Source: a bacterium (GTDB lineage: Bacteria > Desulfobacterota > Deferrisomatia > Deferrisomatales > Deferrisomataceae). From it: DNA of 64,000 nucleotides. The translations under genes and the position numbers were made by a program. Numbering within the stretch: position 1 is the first letter of the stretch; each line of letters opens with the position of its first letter. Location: positions 1 through 64,000 of the forward strand of contig JALUTY010000014.1 of NCBI GenBank assembly GCA_027021615.1. The letters are read 5' to 3'. The notes beneath the pieces were generated by a model. The model was not told the origin of the DNA. It made no database searches and worked only from the letters and a program-made list of their open reading frames with translations. This document shows positions 1-7,965 of this stretch, piece by piece.

Positions 1-432
1 GGGGCCGGCCGGTGGCGGGGCGGCCTGGGGGTGGAGACCGAGTTCGTCATGGGCGGCGAGAACGTGAAGGTGGTGACCTTCGGCGACGGCGACGTGGAGC
101 CCGCCAGGGGAGCGGTCGGGGGCAAGGACGGCACCCTGAACGTGATCAAGCTCCGGTACCCGGACGGCCGGTGGTACACCTGCACCAGTAAGGACCTGGT
201 GGAGAACGTGCCGGCCAGCACCGTGTACTTCCAGCAGGCCGGGGGCGGCGGGGGCTGGGGCGACCCCAGGGAGCGGGACCCGGCCAAGGTGCTCCGGGAC
301 GTACGAAACGGCGTGGTCTCCCTGGAGAAGGCCCGGGGGGACTACGGCGTGGCCATCGACCCGGACACCTGGACCGTGGACGAGGCCGAGACGGAGAGGC
401 TGCGCTCTGGAGAGGCAGAAACCGGAGACTAG
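1..432 (+). CDS. Hydantoinase B/oxoprolinase-type protein, C-terminal fragment
   Basis: The frame is open from base 1, so this is the last 143 codons of a gene that starts outside the window. The glycine run before a WGDP motif (QQAGGGGGWGDPRERDP) and the following acidic helix are typical of the C-terminus of HyuB-type subunits of hydantoinases, oxoprolinases and acetone/acetophenone carboxylases. A second, complete HyuB-type gene at 13035-14648 ends soon after a similar glycine run, so these are paralogues. The last eight or so codons and the TAG stop lie inside a 7-nt tandem array, which probably rewrote the original C-terminus. Substrate cannot be inferred. Family assignment is good; function is only a class call. 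Confidence 0.7.
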   Translation, partial: GAGRWRGGLGVETEFVMGGENVKVVTFGDGDVEPARGAVGGKDGTLNVIKLRYPDGRWYTCTSKDLVENVPASTVYFQQAGGGGGWGDPRERDPAKVLRDVRNGVVSLEKARGDYGVAIDPDTWTVDEAETERLRSGEAETGD

Positions 433-868
433 AGACTGGAAACTAGAGACTCGGCGACAAGATAGGCGCGTCACCTCGGAGGGCTGGGCAAGGGACCTGC
501 CTCCGGCCGGGCGCGAAGCCGGGCATGAGATTCGCCGCGCAGGCACGGGGCCGAAGAGCTAATTTTATGACAACTCGGTGGAATCTGACCATTTCGCGGT
601 CCGAGCGTCAGAGGCGTTGCGCGGCGAGCTAAGGGGCCGCGCCCGGCTCTCCGACAGGTCCCTTGCCCCTCCGAGCAGGGAGCGATAGCGCCTGTTTATC
701 CCCCGGGGACTATTAACCCGGCGTTCCATTTCGCAAAAAAAGTATGCGGATTGCGGCGGTGGGGCTGGGGGCTCCGACGAAGCGTGACGGCCGAGCAGCC
801 CGGGAGCCGACCCGACCGACGACCAAAGACCGACGACCGACGACCGAAGTTGCTGGGAGCCATTCACC
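411..868. repeat. Mosaic intergenic element, site 1
   Basis: No gene is seen here. Parts in order: a TAGAGAC-type 7-nt array (about 411-452); a long inverted repeat (486-668) with three nested stems, 486-499 with 655-668, 507-515 with 638-646, and 533-541 with 618-626, leaving a loop of about 76 nt; a unique stretch (669-812); a GACCGAC 7-nt array (813-845); and a GAAGTT-GCTGGGAG leader box (846-859) that provides the ribosome binding site of the gene at 869. The inverted repeat is nearly identical to the copy at 16360-16544. Confidence 0.85.
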
Positions 869-2152
869 ATGAGCCAAACCTTCATGCCATCCATCCGGGA
901 CGAGGAGGAGCTGGCCCGCGTCCAGCTCGAGGGGCTCCGCTGGACCGTGCGCCATGCGTACGAGGGGTCGGAGTTCTACCGCCGCCGGTTCGACAAGGCC
1001 GGGGTGCGGCCCGACCAGATCAAGACCCTCGAGGACATCCAGCGCCTGCCGTTCACCACGGCCAACGACCTGCGCGAAGGATACCCGTTCCCGCTCCTGA
1101 GCGTGCCCACGGATCGGGTGGTGCGGATCCACTCGTCCTCGGGAACCACGGGCAAGCGCAAGATCCTGGCCTACACCCGCAAGGACATTGAGGACTGGAC
1201 CGCGTTCTTCGCCCGGTGCTACGAAATGGCCGGGGTGGGCCCGGGCGACCGGGTCCAGATCGCCGTGGGGTACGGGCTGTGGACCGCGGGGGTGAGCTTC
1301 CAGGCCGGGTGCGAGGCGGTGGGCGCCATGGCGGTGCCCGTGGGACCCGGCAACGTGGACCTCCAGTGTCAGTTCCTGGTGGACCTGCAGCCCACGGTGG
1401 TGTGCTGCACCGCCAGCATGGCCCTGCTGCTGGCCGAGGAGGTGGAGCGCCGGAACCTGCGGGACCGCATCCGCCTGAGGTCGGTGATCCAGGGCTCGGA
1501 GCGGTGCAGCGACCGGATGCGGCGCCGGATCCAGGAGGGGCTCGGGGTGGAGCACGTGTTCGACATCACCGGCATGACCGAGCTGTACGGGCCAGGTGCC
1601 GGCATCGACTGCCGGGAGCACCGGGGCATCCACTACTGGGCCGACATGTACATCCTGGAGATCCTCGATCCCAAGACCCTGAAGCCGGTGCCCGAGGGCG
1701 AGATCGGGGAGATGGTGGTCACCACCCTGCGCAAGGAGGCCAGCCCCCTGATCCGGTACCGCACCCGGGACCTGACCCGGGCCCTGCCGGGGCGGTGCGC
1801 CTGCGGGTCGGTGTTCCCCCGGCACGACCGGATCCTGGGCCGGGACGACGACATGTTCATCTACCGGGCCGTGAACATCTACCCGGGCCAGATCGACGAG
1901 ATCCTGTCGGAGGTGCCGGGGGTGTCCAGCGAGTACAACATCGTGCTCGAGCGGCGCCAGGGCCGGGACTACATGACCATCTACGTGGAGCGGGACCCGG
2001 CGGGGGACCCCCTCAAGGACGAGCGCATCGAGGCGGACCTGGAGCACCGGATCAAGAGCCAGATCATGGTGTCGGCCGAGGTTCGGGTGGTGGACTACGC
2101 CAGCCTGCCCCGCAGCGAGAAGAAGGCGAAACGGGTGTTCGACAAGCGCTGA
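869..2152 (+). CDS. Phenylacetate-CoA ligase-like AMP-forming enzyme
   Basis: 427 aa, matching the PaaK family length. It probably activates a carboxylic (likely aryl or arylacetic) acid to its CoA thioester with ATP. Visible motifs are the phosphate-binding loop SSSGTTGKRK near residue 90, the adenine-side GMTELYGPG near 235, RYRTRDLT near 300, and a C-terminal KKAKRVFDKR holding the lysine expected to act in adenylation. The start codon follows the leader-box ribosome site 10 nt upstream. It is followed after 16 nt by the FAD subunit of a molybdenum hydroxylase, so the pair may activate and then hydroxylate one substrate. A second PaaK-like ligase lies at 11650-13038. The actual acid is unknown. 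Confidence 0.88.
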   Translation: MSQTFMPSIRDEEELARVQLEGLRWTVRHAYEGSEFYRRRFDKAGVRPDQIKTLEDIQRLPFTTANDLREGYPFPLLSVPTDRVVRIHSSSGTTGKRKILAYTRKDIEDWTAFFARCYEMAGVGPGDRVQIAVGYGLWTAGVSFQAGCEAVGAMAVPVGPGNVDLQCQFLVDLQPTVVCCTASMALLLAEEVERRNLRDRIRLRSVIQGSERCSDRMRRRIQEGLGVEHVFDITGMTELYGPGAGIDCREHRGIHYWADMYILEILDPKTLKPVPEGEIGEMVVTTLRKEASPLIRYRTRDLTRALPGRCACGSVFPRHDRILGRDDDMFIYRAVNIYPGQIDEILSEVPGVSSEYNIVLERRQGRDYMTIYVERDPAGDPLKDERIEADLEHRIKSQIMVSAEVRVVDYASLPRSEKKAKRVFDKR

Positions 2153-2168
2153 GCGCGGAGGACGCGAC

Positions 2169-3041
2169 ATGGCCGCAAAGGGCTTTTCCTATCACCGCCC
2201 CACCAGCCTGGGCGAGGCCCTGGCCCTGCTGGCGGACCTGGGGCCGGGGGCGGTTCCGGTGGCGGGGGCGACGGACGTCTGGGTGAACCTGCGGGCCGGC
2301 AAGCTCGCGCCCGAGGCCCTGGTGTCGTTGCGCAACGTGCCGGAGCTCTCGGGCCTCCGGAAGACGGAGCACGGCCTCGCGCTGGGGGCGTGCGTCACCC
2401 ACGCCGAGGTGGAGGACGACCCGTGGGTGGCCGAGCACTTTCCGGCCCTGCACCAGGCCTGTTCGGGCGTGGGGTCGAGGCAGGTGCGCAACGTGGCCAC
2501 GGTGGGCGGAAACCTGTGCAACGCCGCCCCTTCGGCCGACTCGGCCGTGGGGCTCCTGCTCTACGACGCCGAGTGCCGCATCGAGACCGGAATCGGCCAC
2601 CGGGACGTGCCGCTCACGGAGTTCTTCGCCGGGCCGAACCGGACCGTTCTCGGCCCCGGCGAGGTGCTGGCCGAGATCCGATTGCCGCTCCCGGCGGGCC
2701 GGACCTTTGCGGGCTACCGGAAGATCACCCGCCGCAAGGCCGTGGAGCTGCCGATGATCGGCATCGGCGCCCGGGTGACCCTGGGGGCCGACGGCCGGGT
2801 GGCCGAGGCCCGGATCGCCCTGGGGGTGGCCGGTCCCACCCCCCTGCGGGTGCGCAAGGCCGAGGACCGGCTGGAGGGCGAGCTCCTCACCCGCGAGGCC
2901 GTGGCCGAGGCCGCCGAGATCGCGGCCCAGCAGGCCAAGGTGCGCGACTCCTGGCGGGGCGAGGCGTGGTACCGTCGGGAGATGATCCGGGTGTGGATCC
3001 CCCGGATCCTGGACGAGGCGGTCCTCTCACGAAAGGGGTAA
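2169..3041 (+). CDS. Molybdenum hydroxylase, FAD-binding subunit
   Basis: 290 aa, the medium (CoxM/XdhB-like) subunit of xanthine-dehydrogenase-family enzymes, passing electrons from the 2Fe-2S subunit to an external acceptor. The FAD-binding segments VPVAGATDVWVNL (about 28-40) and VGGNLCNAAPSADS (about 112-125) are present, followed by the CO-dehydrogenase-flavoprotein-type C-terminal domain. The extra 4Fe-4S insertion of 4-hydroxybenzoyl-CoA reductase beta subunits is not visible, arguing against that enzyme. The start ATG follows a GGAGGACGCGAC ribosome site. Gene order FAD, FeS, Mo is usual, but here a repeat element of 276 bp separates this gene from the next subunit. Confidence 0.92.
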   Translation: MAAKGFSYHRPTSLGEALALLADLGPGAVPVAGATDVWVNLRAGKLAPEALVSLRNVPELSGLRKTEHGLALGACVTHAEVEDDPWVAEHFPALHQACSGVGSRQVRNVATVGGNLCNAAPSADSAVGLLLYDAECRIETGIGHRDVPLTEFFAGPNRTVLGPGEVLAEIRLPLPAGRTFAGYRKITRRKAVELPMIGIGARVTLGADGRVAEARIALGVAGPTPLRVRKAEDRLEGELLTREAVAEAAEIAAQQAKVRDSWRGEAWYRREMIRVWIPRILDEAVLSRKG

Positions 3042-3317
3042 AGTGCACCGGCCCCCACTCAGTTTCGGCGGAGGGGCATGGGGCCTGCTTCCGGCCGCGC
3101 GCGAAGCCGGGCATGAGGTTCGCCGCGCAGGCACGGGGCACCAACAGTGGTCTTATGGCGGTGCGGCCGGGCACGAACGGTTTCACGGTACAAGCGTTGG
3201 AGGCGCTGCGCGGCGAGCTGAGGAGCCGCACGCGGCGCTCCAGCAGCCCCCATGCCCCGCGGAGCGTTGACGCGACGGCCTGGGAGCCGCCCAGCGTCCC
3301 TCAAGGAGAGCTCTGAT
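3042..3317. repeat. Mosaic intergenic element, site 2 (splits a three-subunit enzyme operon)
   Basis: Contains one long inverted repeat, arms 3073-3089 (GGGGCATGGGGCCTGCT) and 3242-3258, with inner stems homologous to site 1 but of different sequence; changes in one arm are mostly matched in the other. It lies between the FAD and 2Fe-2S subunit genes, which are normally contiguous. No 7-nt or 8-nt array is present here. The end (3303-3310, AAGGAGAG) is an ordinary ribosome site for the next gene. Confidence 0.85.
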
Positions 3318-3794
3318 ATGGAACGCATCACGATTCGGTTCAAGGTCAACGGGGAGGACGCCACCGTGGCGGTGGAGCCCCACTGGAACCTCCTGCGGGT
3401 GCTCCGGGAGGAGCTGGAGCTCACCGGGGCCAAGGAGGGGTGCGGGGCGGGCGAGTGCGGGGCCTGCACGGTCCTCGTGAACGGCCGGGCGGTGAACGCC
3501 TGCCTGTACCCGGCCGTGGAGGCCGACGGCGCCGAGGTGACCACCGTGGAGGGGCTGGCCGGGCCGGGAGGGGAGCTCCACCCGATCCAGCGCGCGTTCG
3601 TGGAGAAGGGGGCCGTGCAGTGCGGGTTCTGCACCCCCGGCATGGTGCTGTCGGCCAAGGCGCTCCTGGACCGGATGCCGCTGCCCAGCGAGGAGGAGAT
3701 CCGTACCGCCCTGGCCGGGAACCTGTGCCGGTGCACCGGGTACGCCCAGATCATCGAGGCCGTGCAGGCGGCGGCCGAGGAGTTGAGCCGATGA
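3318..3794 (+). CDS. Molybdenum hydroxylase, 2Fe-2S subunit
   Basis: 158 aa, full length for the small (CoxS-like) subunit. It carries two [2Fe-2S] clusters linking the molybdenum site to FAD. The N-terminal plant-ferredoxin-type motif GCGAGECGACTV (about 40-51) and the C-terminal four-helix motifs CGFCTPG (near 100) and NLCRCTGY (near 138) contain all eight expected cysteines. The frame extends upstream to 3252 but that part is repeat-derived; ATG 3318 has AAGGAGAG eight bases upstream and gives the family's usual start. The stop overlaps the start of the large subunit (ATGA). Confidence 0.95.
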   Translation: MERITIRFKVNGEDATVAVEPHWNLLRVLREELELTGAKEGCGAGECGACTVLVNGRAVNACLYPAVEADGAEVTTVEGLAGPGGELHPIQRAFVEKGAVQCGFCTPGMVLSAKALLDRMPLPSEEEIRTALAGNLCRCTGYAQIIEAVQAAAEELSR

Positions 3795-6133
3795 GTGCCA
3801 CGGCAGTGGTGGGCAAGGCCATCCCCAAGGTGGACGGCGCCGAGAAGGTCACGGGGCGCACCGTCTACATCCACGACCTGAAGATTCCGGGCATGCTGTA
3901 CGGCAAGATCAAGTACAGCGACCGGGTGAGCGCGCGGATCGTCTCGATCGACACCTCCGAGGCGGAGAAGGTGCCGGGCGTGAAGGCGGTGATCACGGCC
4001 TACAACACCCCGGAGATCCGGTTCGGGTTCCTCAAGGACAACACCGCCCTGAAGAAGGACCGGGTACGCCAGTACCGGGACGAGATCGCGGCCGTGGCCG
4101 CCACCACGCCCGAGGCGGCCGAGGAGGCGGTGCGGAAGATCCGGGTGGAGTACGAGGACCTGCCCGCGGTGTTCGACCCGGACGAGGCCCTGAAGCCCGA
4201 CGCGCCCCGGGTGCACCAGACCGACGCCCGGGGCAAGCCCCTCAAGGACAACCGGCTGCGCCTTCCCTGGCGGGTGGAGGCGGGTGACGTGAAGGCCGGG
4301 GAGGAGGCCAGCGCGTTCGTGGCCGAGGGCGAGTACGAGGTGGGGTGGGTGACCCACTGCTGCCTGGGCACGTCGGGGTGCATCGCCTCGTTCGACCCCC
4401 ACGGCAACCTGACCATGTACTCGAACACCCAGATCCCCAGCCTGGCCCGGACCGACTACATGGAGGCCTTGAAGGCCATGGGGCTCCGGGGCCGGGTGCG
4501 GGTGGTGAACGCGGCCATCGGCGGCGGGTTCGGGTCGAAGCTCGACACCTACGCCCACGAGTACATCGCGATCCTGCTCGCCCACCGCACCGGACGGCCG
4601 GTGAAGATCGTGTTCGACCGTGAGGAGGAGTTCTTCGCGACCTCGCCCCGGCAGCCGGTCAAGGTGCGGGTGCGGCAGGGGTGCGACGCCGAGGGCCGGC
4701 TCACCTTCCGGGAGATCTCCATGGTCCTGGACAACGGGGCCTACACCTCCTGGGGGGCCACCACCCCCACGGTGATGATGATGCCGGCCACCAGCCTGTA
4801 CCGGGTGCCCAACGTGCGGTTCGAGGCCACCTGCGTGTACACGAACAACACCTACTGCCAGGCCATGCGCGGGTACGGCACGCCCCAGGTCACCTTCGCC
4901 ATCGAGTGTAACCTGGACGAGCTGGCCGAGAAGGTCGGGCTGGACCCCCTGGAGATGCGCCTGCGCAACGCGAACGAGCCGGGGGAGATCACGCCCCAGG
5001 GGTTCAAGGTCACCACCTGCGGCCACCGGGAGTGCATCGAGGAGGTGGCCAAGCGCCTCGACTGGAAGAACAAGCGGGGGCGGGCCGGCCAGAGGGGGGC
5101 CAAGCGCCGGGGCGTGGGCATGGCCTGCCTGATGCACGTGGGCGGCGGGGCCAAGATCTACCGGTCCGACGGGTGCGGCACCCTGATCAAGGTGGACGAC
5201 TTCGGGAACGTGGACGTGTTCAGCGGGTCCATGGACATCGGCCAGGGCCTGGACACGGTGCTCAGGCAGATCGTGGCCGAGACCCTGGGGGTGGGGATCG
5301 AACGGGTCAACGTGATCGTGGGCGACACCGACGTGTGCCCCTGGGACGTGGGGGTCCATGCGTCCCGGTCCACCTTCATCGCGGGCAACTCGGCGCTGAA
5401 CGCCGCCCGCATGGTGCGCGACCAGATCCTGGAGTTCTCGGGCCAGATGCTGGAGGCCCCGCCCGAGATCCTGGCCCTGGAGAACGGCCAGGTGGTGTGC
5501 CGGGAGGATCCCTCGAAGAACCTGCCCCTGGCCAAGGTGCTCCGGCGGGCCCACTTCGCCAAGATCGGCAACACCATGTTCATGGCGGCCCACTTCTACG
5601 AGCCCGACACCGACATGCTGGAGGGGGAGTTCAAGGGCAACTACTCGTGCACCTACGCCTGGGGCTGCCACGGCGTGGAGGTGGAGGTGGACACCGCCAC
5701 CGGCCACGTGGAGATCGTCAAGTACGTGGCGGCCCACGACGTGGGCCGGGCGATCAACCCGATGCTCCTGCGGGGCCAGGTGCAAGGCGCGGTGATGATG
5801 GGCATCGGGTACGCCCTGTCCGAGGAGATGATCTTCGAGCAGGGCCGGCTCCGGAACCCCAACTTCCGGGACTACAAGATCCTCACGGCCAAGGACGCCG
5901 TGAAGGTGGAGCCGGTGATCGTGGAGACCGAGGACCCGGCCGGCCCGTTCGGGGCCAAGGGGATCGGCGAGCCCGGCCTGGTGCCCTCGGCCCCGGCCAT
6001 CGCCAACGCCATCTACGACGCCGTGGGCGTGCGGCTGAACCGCCTGCCCCTGAAGCCCGAACGGGTGCTCCGGGCGCTCAAAGAACGGGAAGCCCCATCA
6101 GGCCCCTGCGGGGCCCTACAACGGGAAGGGTAG
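3791..6133 (+). CDS. Molybdenum hydroxylase, molybdopterin-binding large subunit
   Basis: 780 aa, the catalytic subunit of the xanthine dehydrogenase/aldehyde oxidase family. The N-terminal a/b hammerhead (IPKVDGAEKVTGRTVYIHD) is followed by AIGGGFGSK, AMRGYGTPQ, the GQGLDTVLRQI segment, and GIGEPGLVP carrying the presumed catalytic glutamate. AMRGYG rather than the CoxL AYXCSFR loop excludes form I CO dehydrogenase. The ATG overlaps the small-subunit stop. The linked mocA, yqeB and yqeC genes suggest cytosine-dinucleotide cofactor and labile-selenium maturation. The last 14 or so codons and the TAG stop lie in a repeat element (from about 6091), so the C-terminal tail EAPSGPCGALQREG is probably not ancestral. 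Substrate unknown. Confidence 0.92.
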   Translation: MSATAVVGKAIPKVDGAEKVTGRTVYIHDLKIPGMLYGKIKYSDRVSARIVSIDTSEAEKVPGVKAVITAYNTPEIRFGFLKDNTALKKDRVRQYRDEIAAVAATTPEAAEEAVRKIRVEYEDLPAVFDPDEALKPDAPRVHQTDARGKPLKDNRLRLPWRVEAGDVKAGEEASAFVAEGEYEVGWVTHCCLGTSGCIASFDPHGNLTMYSNTQIPSLARTDYMEALKAMGLRGRVRVVNAAIGGGFGSKLDTYAHEYIAILLAHRTGRPVKIVFDREEEFFATSPRQPVKVRVRQGCDAEGRLTFREISMVLDNGAYTSWGATTPTVMMMPATSLYRVPNVRFEATCVYTNNTYCQAMRGYGTPQVTFAIECNLDELAEKVGLDPLEMRLRNANEPGEITPQGFKVTTCGHRECIEEVAKRLDWKNKRGRAGQRGAKRRGVGMACLMHVGGGAKIYRSDGCGTLIKVDDFGNVDVFSGSMDIGQGLDTVLRQIVAETLGVGIERVNVIVGDTDVCPWDVGVHASRSTFIAGNSALNAARMVRDQILEFSGQMLEAPPEILALENGQVVCREDPSKNLPLAKVLRRAHFAKIGNTMFMAAHFYEPDTDMLEGEFKGNYSCTYAWGCHGVEVEVDTATGHVEIVKYVAAHDVGRAINPMLLRGQVQGAVMMGIGYALSEEMIFEQGRLRNPNFRDYKILTAKDAVKVEPVIVETEDPAGPFGAKGIGEPGLVPSAPAIANAIYDAVGVRLNRLPLKPERVLRALKEREAPSGPCGALQREG

Positions 6134-6424
6134 CTTTCGTTGGTCCGGAACCATTGCCGGCGGTGGGGCACGGAGCCTGCCGGTCAGGAGCCAGAAGACA
6201 GAATTCAGAGGACAGGTTGCAACGTCGGATGCAGGAGCGTGCCCGTGGTCTTTTCCTGTCTTCGGCCCGCTGAATCCTGGCCCCTGAAACCCATGCCCCC
6301 CGAAGCCCTGGCGTCGGGGCTCAAGAGCCGCCCGGCCGCCCAGCTGCCCAGCGGGCCGAAGGCCCCCGACCGACGACCAACGACCGACGACCCACGACCG
6401 AAGTTACGTGGAAGCCTCGCCGGG
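6091..6424. repeat. Mosaic intergenic element, site 3
   Basis: Parts in order: a GC hairpin and AAGGGTAGC box (6091-6160) that overlaps the end of the large subunit; an inverted repeat (6164-6302) whose inner arms are CAGAAGACAGAATTCAGAGG and its near-complement CCTGTCTTC...CTGAATCCTGG; an 8-nt array of CCGCCCAG type (6325-6358); a GACCGAC 7-nt array (6366-6399); and a GAAGTTAC-GTGGAAG leader box (6400-6414). About 110 bp (6188-6302) recur almost unchanged at 23261-23375. Confidence 0.85.
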
Positions 6425-7018
6425 CTGCTGCTGGCCGCCGGGGCGTCGGCCCGGATGGGCGGGCCCAACAAGCTCCTCCTGCCGGTGGAAGGGGAGCCCC
6501 TGGTCCGGCGGCCGGCCCGGGCGCTGTTGGAGGCGGGCCTGAGACCCGTGGTCGTGGTGGTGGGCCGGGACGCCGAGGCCGTGCGGCAGGCCCTGGAGGG
6601 GCTCCCCGTCCTCTTTGCCGAGAACCCGGATTTCTCGGAGGGCATGGCCGGGTCGCTGCGGAAGGGCGTCGAAGCCCTCGGGAGCGACGTGGAGGCGGTG
6701 GCGATCGCGCTGGGGGATCTCCCGGACCTTCGGGCCCCGGTGGTTCGGCGCCTGGTGGCGGCGTTTCATGATGCCGCCCAAGGCATCGTGGTTCCGGTCC
6801 ACGAGGGCCGAAGGGGGCACCCCGTGCTTCTGGATCTCCGGCGATACCGGGGTGAGCTCCTGGCCCTTGCCGGAGACGAGGGCGCCCGATCGATCCTCCG
6901 CCGACACCCCGAGGAGGTGCTAGAGGTAGCGGTGGAGGACCCCGGGGTGACCGCCGACGTGGACACCCCGGAGGAGTACGAGCGGATCCGCCAGGGGGCC
7001 CGCGCCCCCCGACCGTAA
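6293..7018 (+). CDS. mocA: MocA-like molybdenum cofactor nucleotidyltransferase
   Basis: NTP-transferase family protein, probably transferring CMP to molybdopterin to make the cytosine dinucleotide cofactor of the neighbouring hydroxylase. Conserved parts are LLLAAGASARMG, the substrate lysine region NKLLLPVEGEPLVR, ALGDLPDL, GHPVLL, and the C-terminal DVDTPEEYERI. The start is uncertain: the homologous region begins only at about 6416, but the nearest in-frame ATG (6293) is inside the repeat element, which would add a 40-residue repeat-coded leader; a CTG near 6425 after the leader box is the alternative. The next gene is yqeB, as expected for selenium-dependent hydroxylase clusters. MobA (GMP transfer) is less likely given the context. 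Confidence 0.82.
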   Translation: MPPEALASGLKSRPAAQLPSGPKAPDRRPTTDDPRPKLRGSLAGLLLAAGASARMGGPNKLLLPVEGEPLVRRPARALLEAGLRPVVVVVGRDAEAVRQALEGLPVLFAENPDFSEGMAGSLRKGVEALGSDVEAVAIALGDLPDLRAPVVRRLVAAFHDAAQGIVVPVHEGRRGHPVLLDLRRYRGELLALAGDEGARSILRRHPEEVLEVAVEDPGVTADVDTPEEYERIRQGARAPRP

Positions 7019-7152
7019 GGCGATAAAGAGACGTGCTGATGATTAGAACGCTGGGAAATCATGGATGCTTTCAAGCCTCCTAGCGTCCCAGCCTCCTAGC
7101 GTCCCAGCGGGCCGAAGGCCCCCAACCGACGACCGATGACCGACCTGATCCC
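7019..7152. repeat. Mosaic intergenic element, site 4 (short)
   Basis: An 8-nt array of CCTCCTAG/CGTCCCAG units (about 7073-7112), the GGGCCGAAGGCCC hairpin (7110-7122) and a GACCGAC-type 7-nt array (7124-7146) that runs right up to the start codon of yqeB. The leader box seen at other sites is absent here. The GGAAATC sequence at 7053 is not at ribosome-site distance, so initiation of yqeB is unexplained. Confidence 0.75.
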
Positions 7153-7965
7153 ATGCGCCTTCATTCCAGCCTGACCGACCTTCGGGTGCTCGTTCGGGGC
7201 GCCGGGGAGATGGCCTCGGGCATCGCCCACCGGCTGTTCCGGAGCCATCTGCGGGTGGCCCTGACCGAGGTGCCCGAGCCGTTGGCCGTGCGCCGCAAGG
7301 TCAGCTTCTGCGAGGCCGTGTGGGACGGCCGGACCGAGGTGGAGGGGGTGGAGGCCCGTCGGGTGGAGGCGGCCGCGGAGTTCGACGCGGTCCTGGATGC
7401 GGGGGCGATCCCCGTGGTGGTGGACCCGGAGCTGGAGTGCCTGGAGGCCTGGCAGCCCCAGGTGCTGATCGACGCCACCATTGCCAAGCGCAACCTGGGC
7501 ACCCACCGGGACATGGCCGATCTGGTGATCGGGTTCGGCCCCGGGTTCCGAGCCGGGCACGACGTGGACGTGGTGGTCGAGACGAATCGCGGCCACGACC
7601 TGGGCCGCCTGATCTTTGAGGGCGAGGCCCAGCCCAACACCGGCGTTCCCGGCGCCACCCTGGGCTACACCACGGAGCGGGTGCTCCGGGCCCCGTGCGA
7701 CGGCGTGTTCGAGCCCACGGTGGACATCGGGGACCCGGTGGAGCCGGATCAGGTGGTGGCCCGGGTGGCCGGCCGAGAGGTCCGGGCCCGGATCGGCGGG
7801 GTGGTGCGGGGGCTCCTGCGGCCGGGGCTGCGGGTGTGGAAGGGCGTGAAGGCCGGGGACATCGACCCCCGGGGCGACCGCAGGTACTGCTTCACCATCT
7901 CGGAGAAGGCCCGAGCCCTGGGCGGCTCGGCCTTGGAAGCCATCCTGATGAGGTTTAACGGCTAG
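7153..7965 (+). CDS. yqeB: YqeB-family selenium-dependent molybdenum hydroxylase accessory protein
   Basis: 270 aa. The N-terminal RGAGEMASGIAHRLFRSH dinucleotide-fold motif and the segment DATIAKRNLGT are typical of the YqeB (EF2563) family, known from comparative genomics as a marker of selenium-dependent molybdenum hydroxylases. The C-terminal part (APCDGVFEPTVDIGDPVEPD) resembles a biotinyl/lipoyl-type fold. Its biochemical step is not established; it is thought to serve insertion or handling of the labile selenium of the hydroxylase active site. It lies 134 bp after mocA, and its partner yqeC is two genes downstream, separated by a methyltransferase. Confidence 0.87.
   Translation: MRLHSSLTDLRVLVRGAGEMASGIAHRLFRSHLRVALTEVPEPLAVRRKVSFCEAVWDGRTEVEGVEARRVEAAAEFDAVLDAGAIPVVVDPELECLEAWQPQVLIDATIAKRNLGTHRDMADLVIGFGPGFRAGHDVDVVVETNRGHDLGRLIFEGEAQPNTGVPGATLGYTTERVLRAPCDGVFEPTVDIGDPVEPDQVVARVAGREVRARIGGVVRGLLRPGLRVWKGVKAGDIDPRGDRRYCFTISEKARALGGSALEAILMRFNG

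Noticed and set aside
486-668. Long inverted repeat as a composite IS or MITE with target duplication
   Set aside because: I could not find flanking direct repeats at the copies, and no transposase frame lies in any of them. Mobility is kept only as a possibility.
3059-5785. A 908-codon minus-strand frame
   Set aside because: Antisense shadow of the molybdenum hydroxylase subunits; no motif, no ribosome site, and it reads through a repeat element.
3791-6133. 4-Hydroxybenzoyl-CoA reductase or CO dehydrogenase
   Set aside because: The FAD subunit lacks the extra 4Fe-4S insertion expected for the former, and the large subunit lacks the CoxL AYXCSFR loop of the latter.
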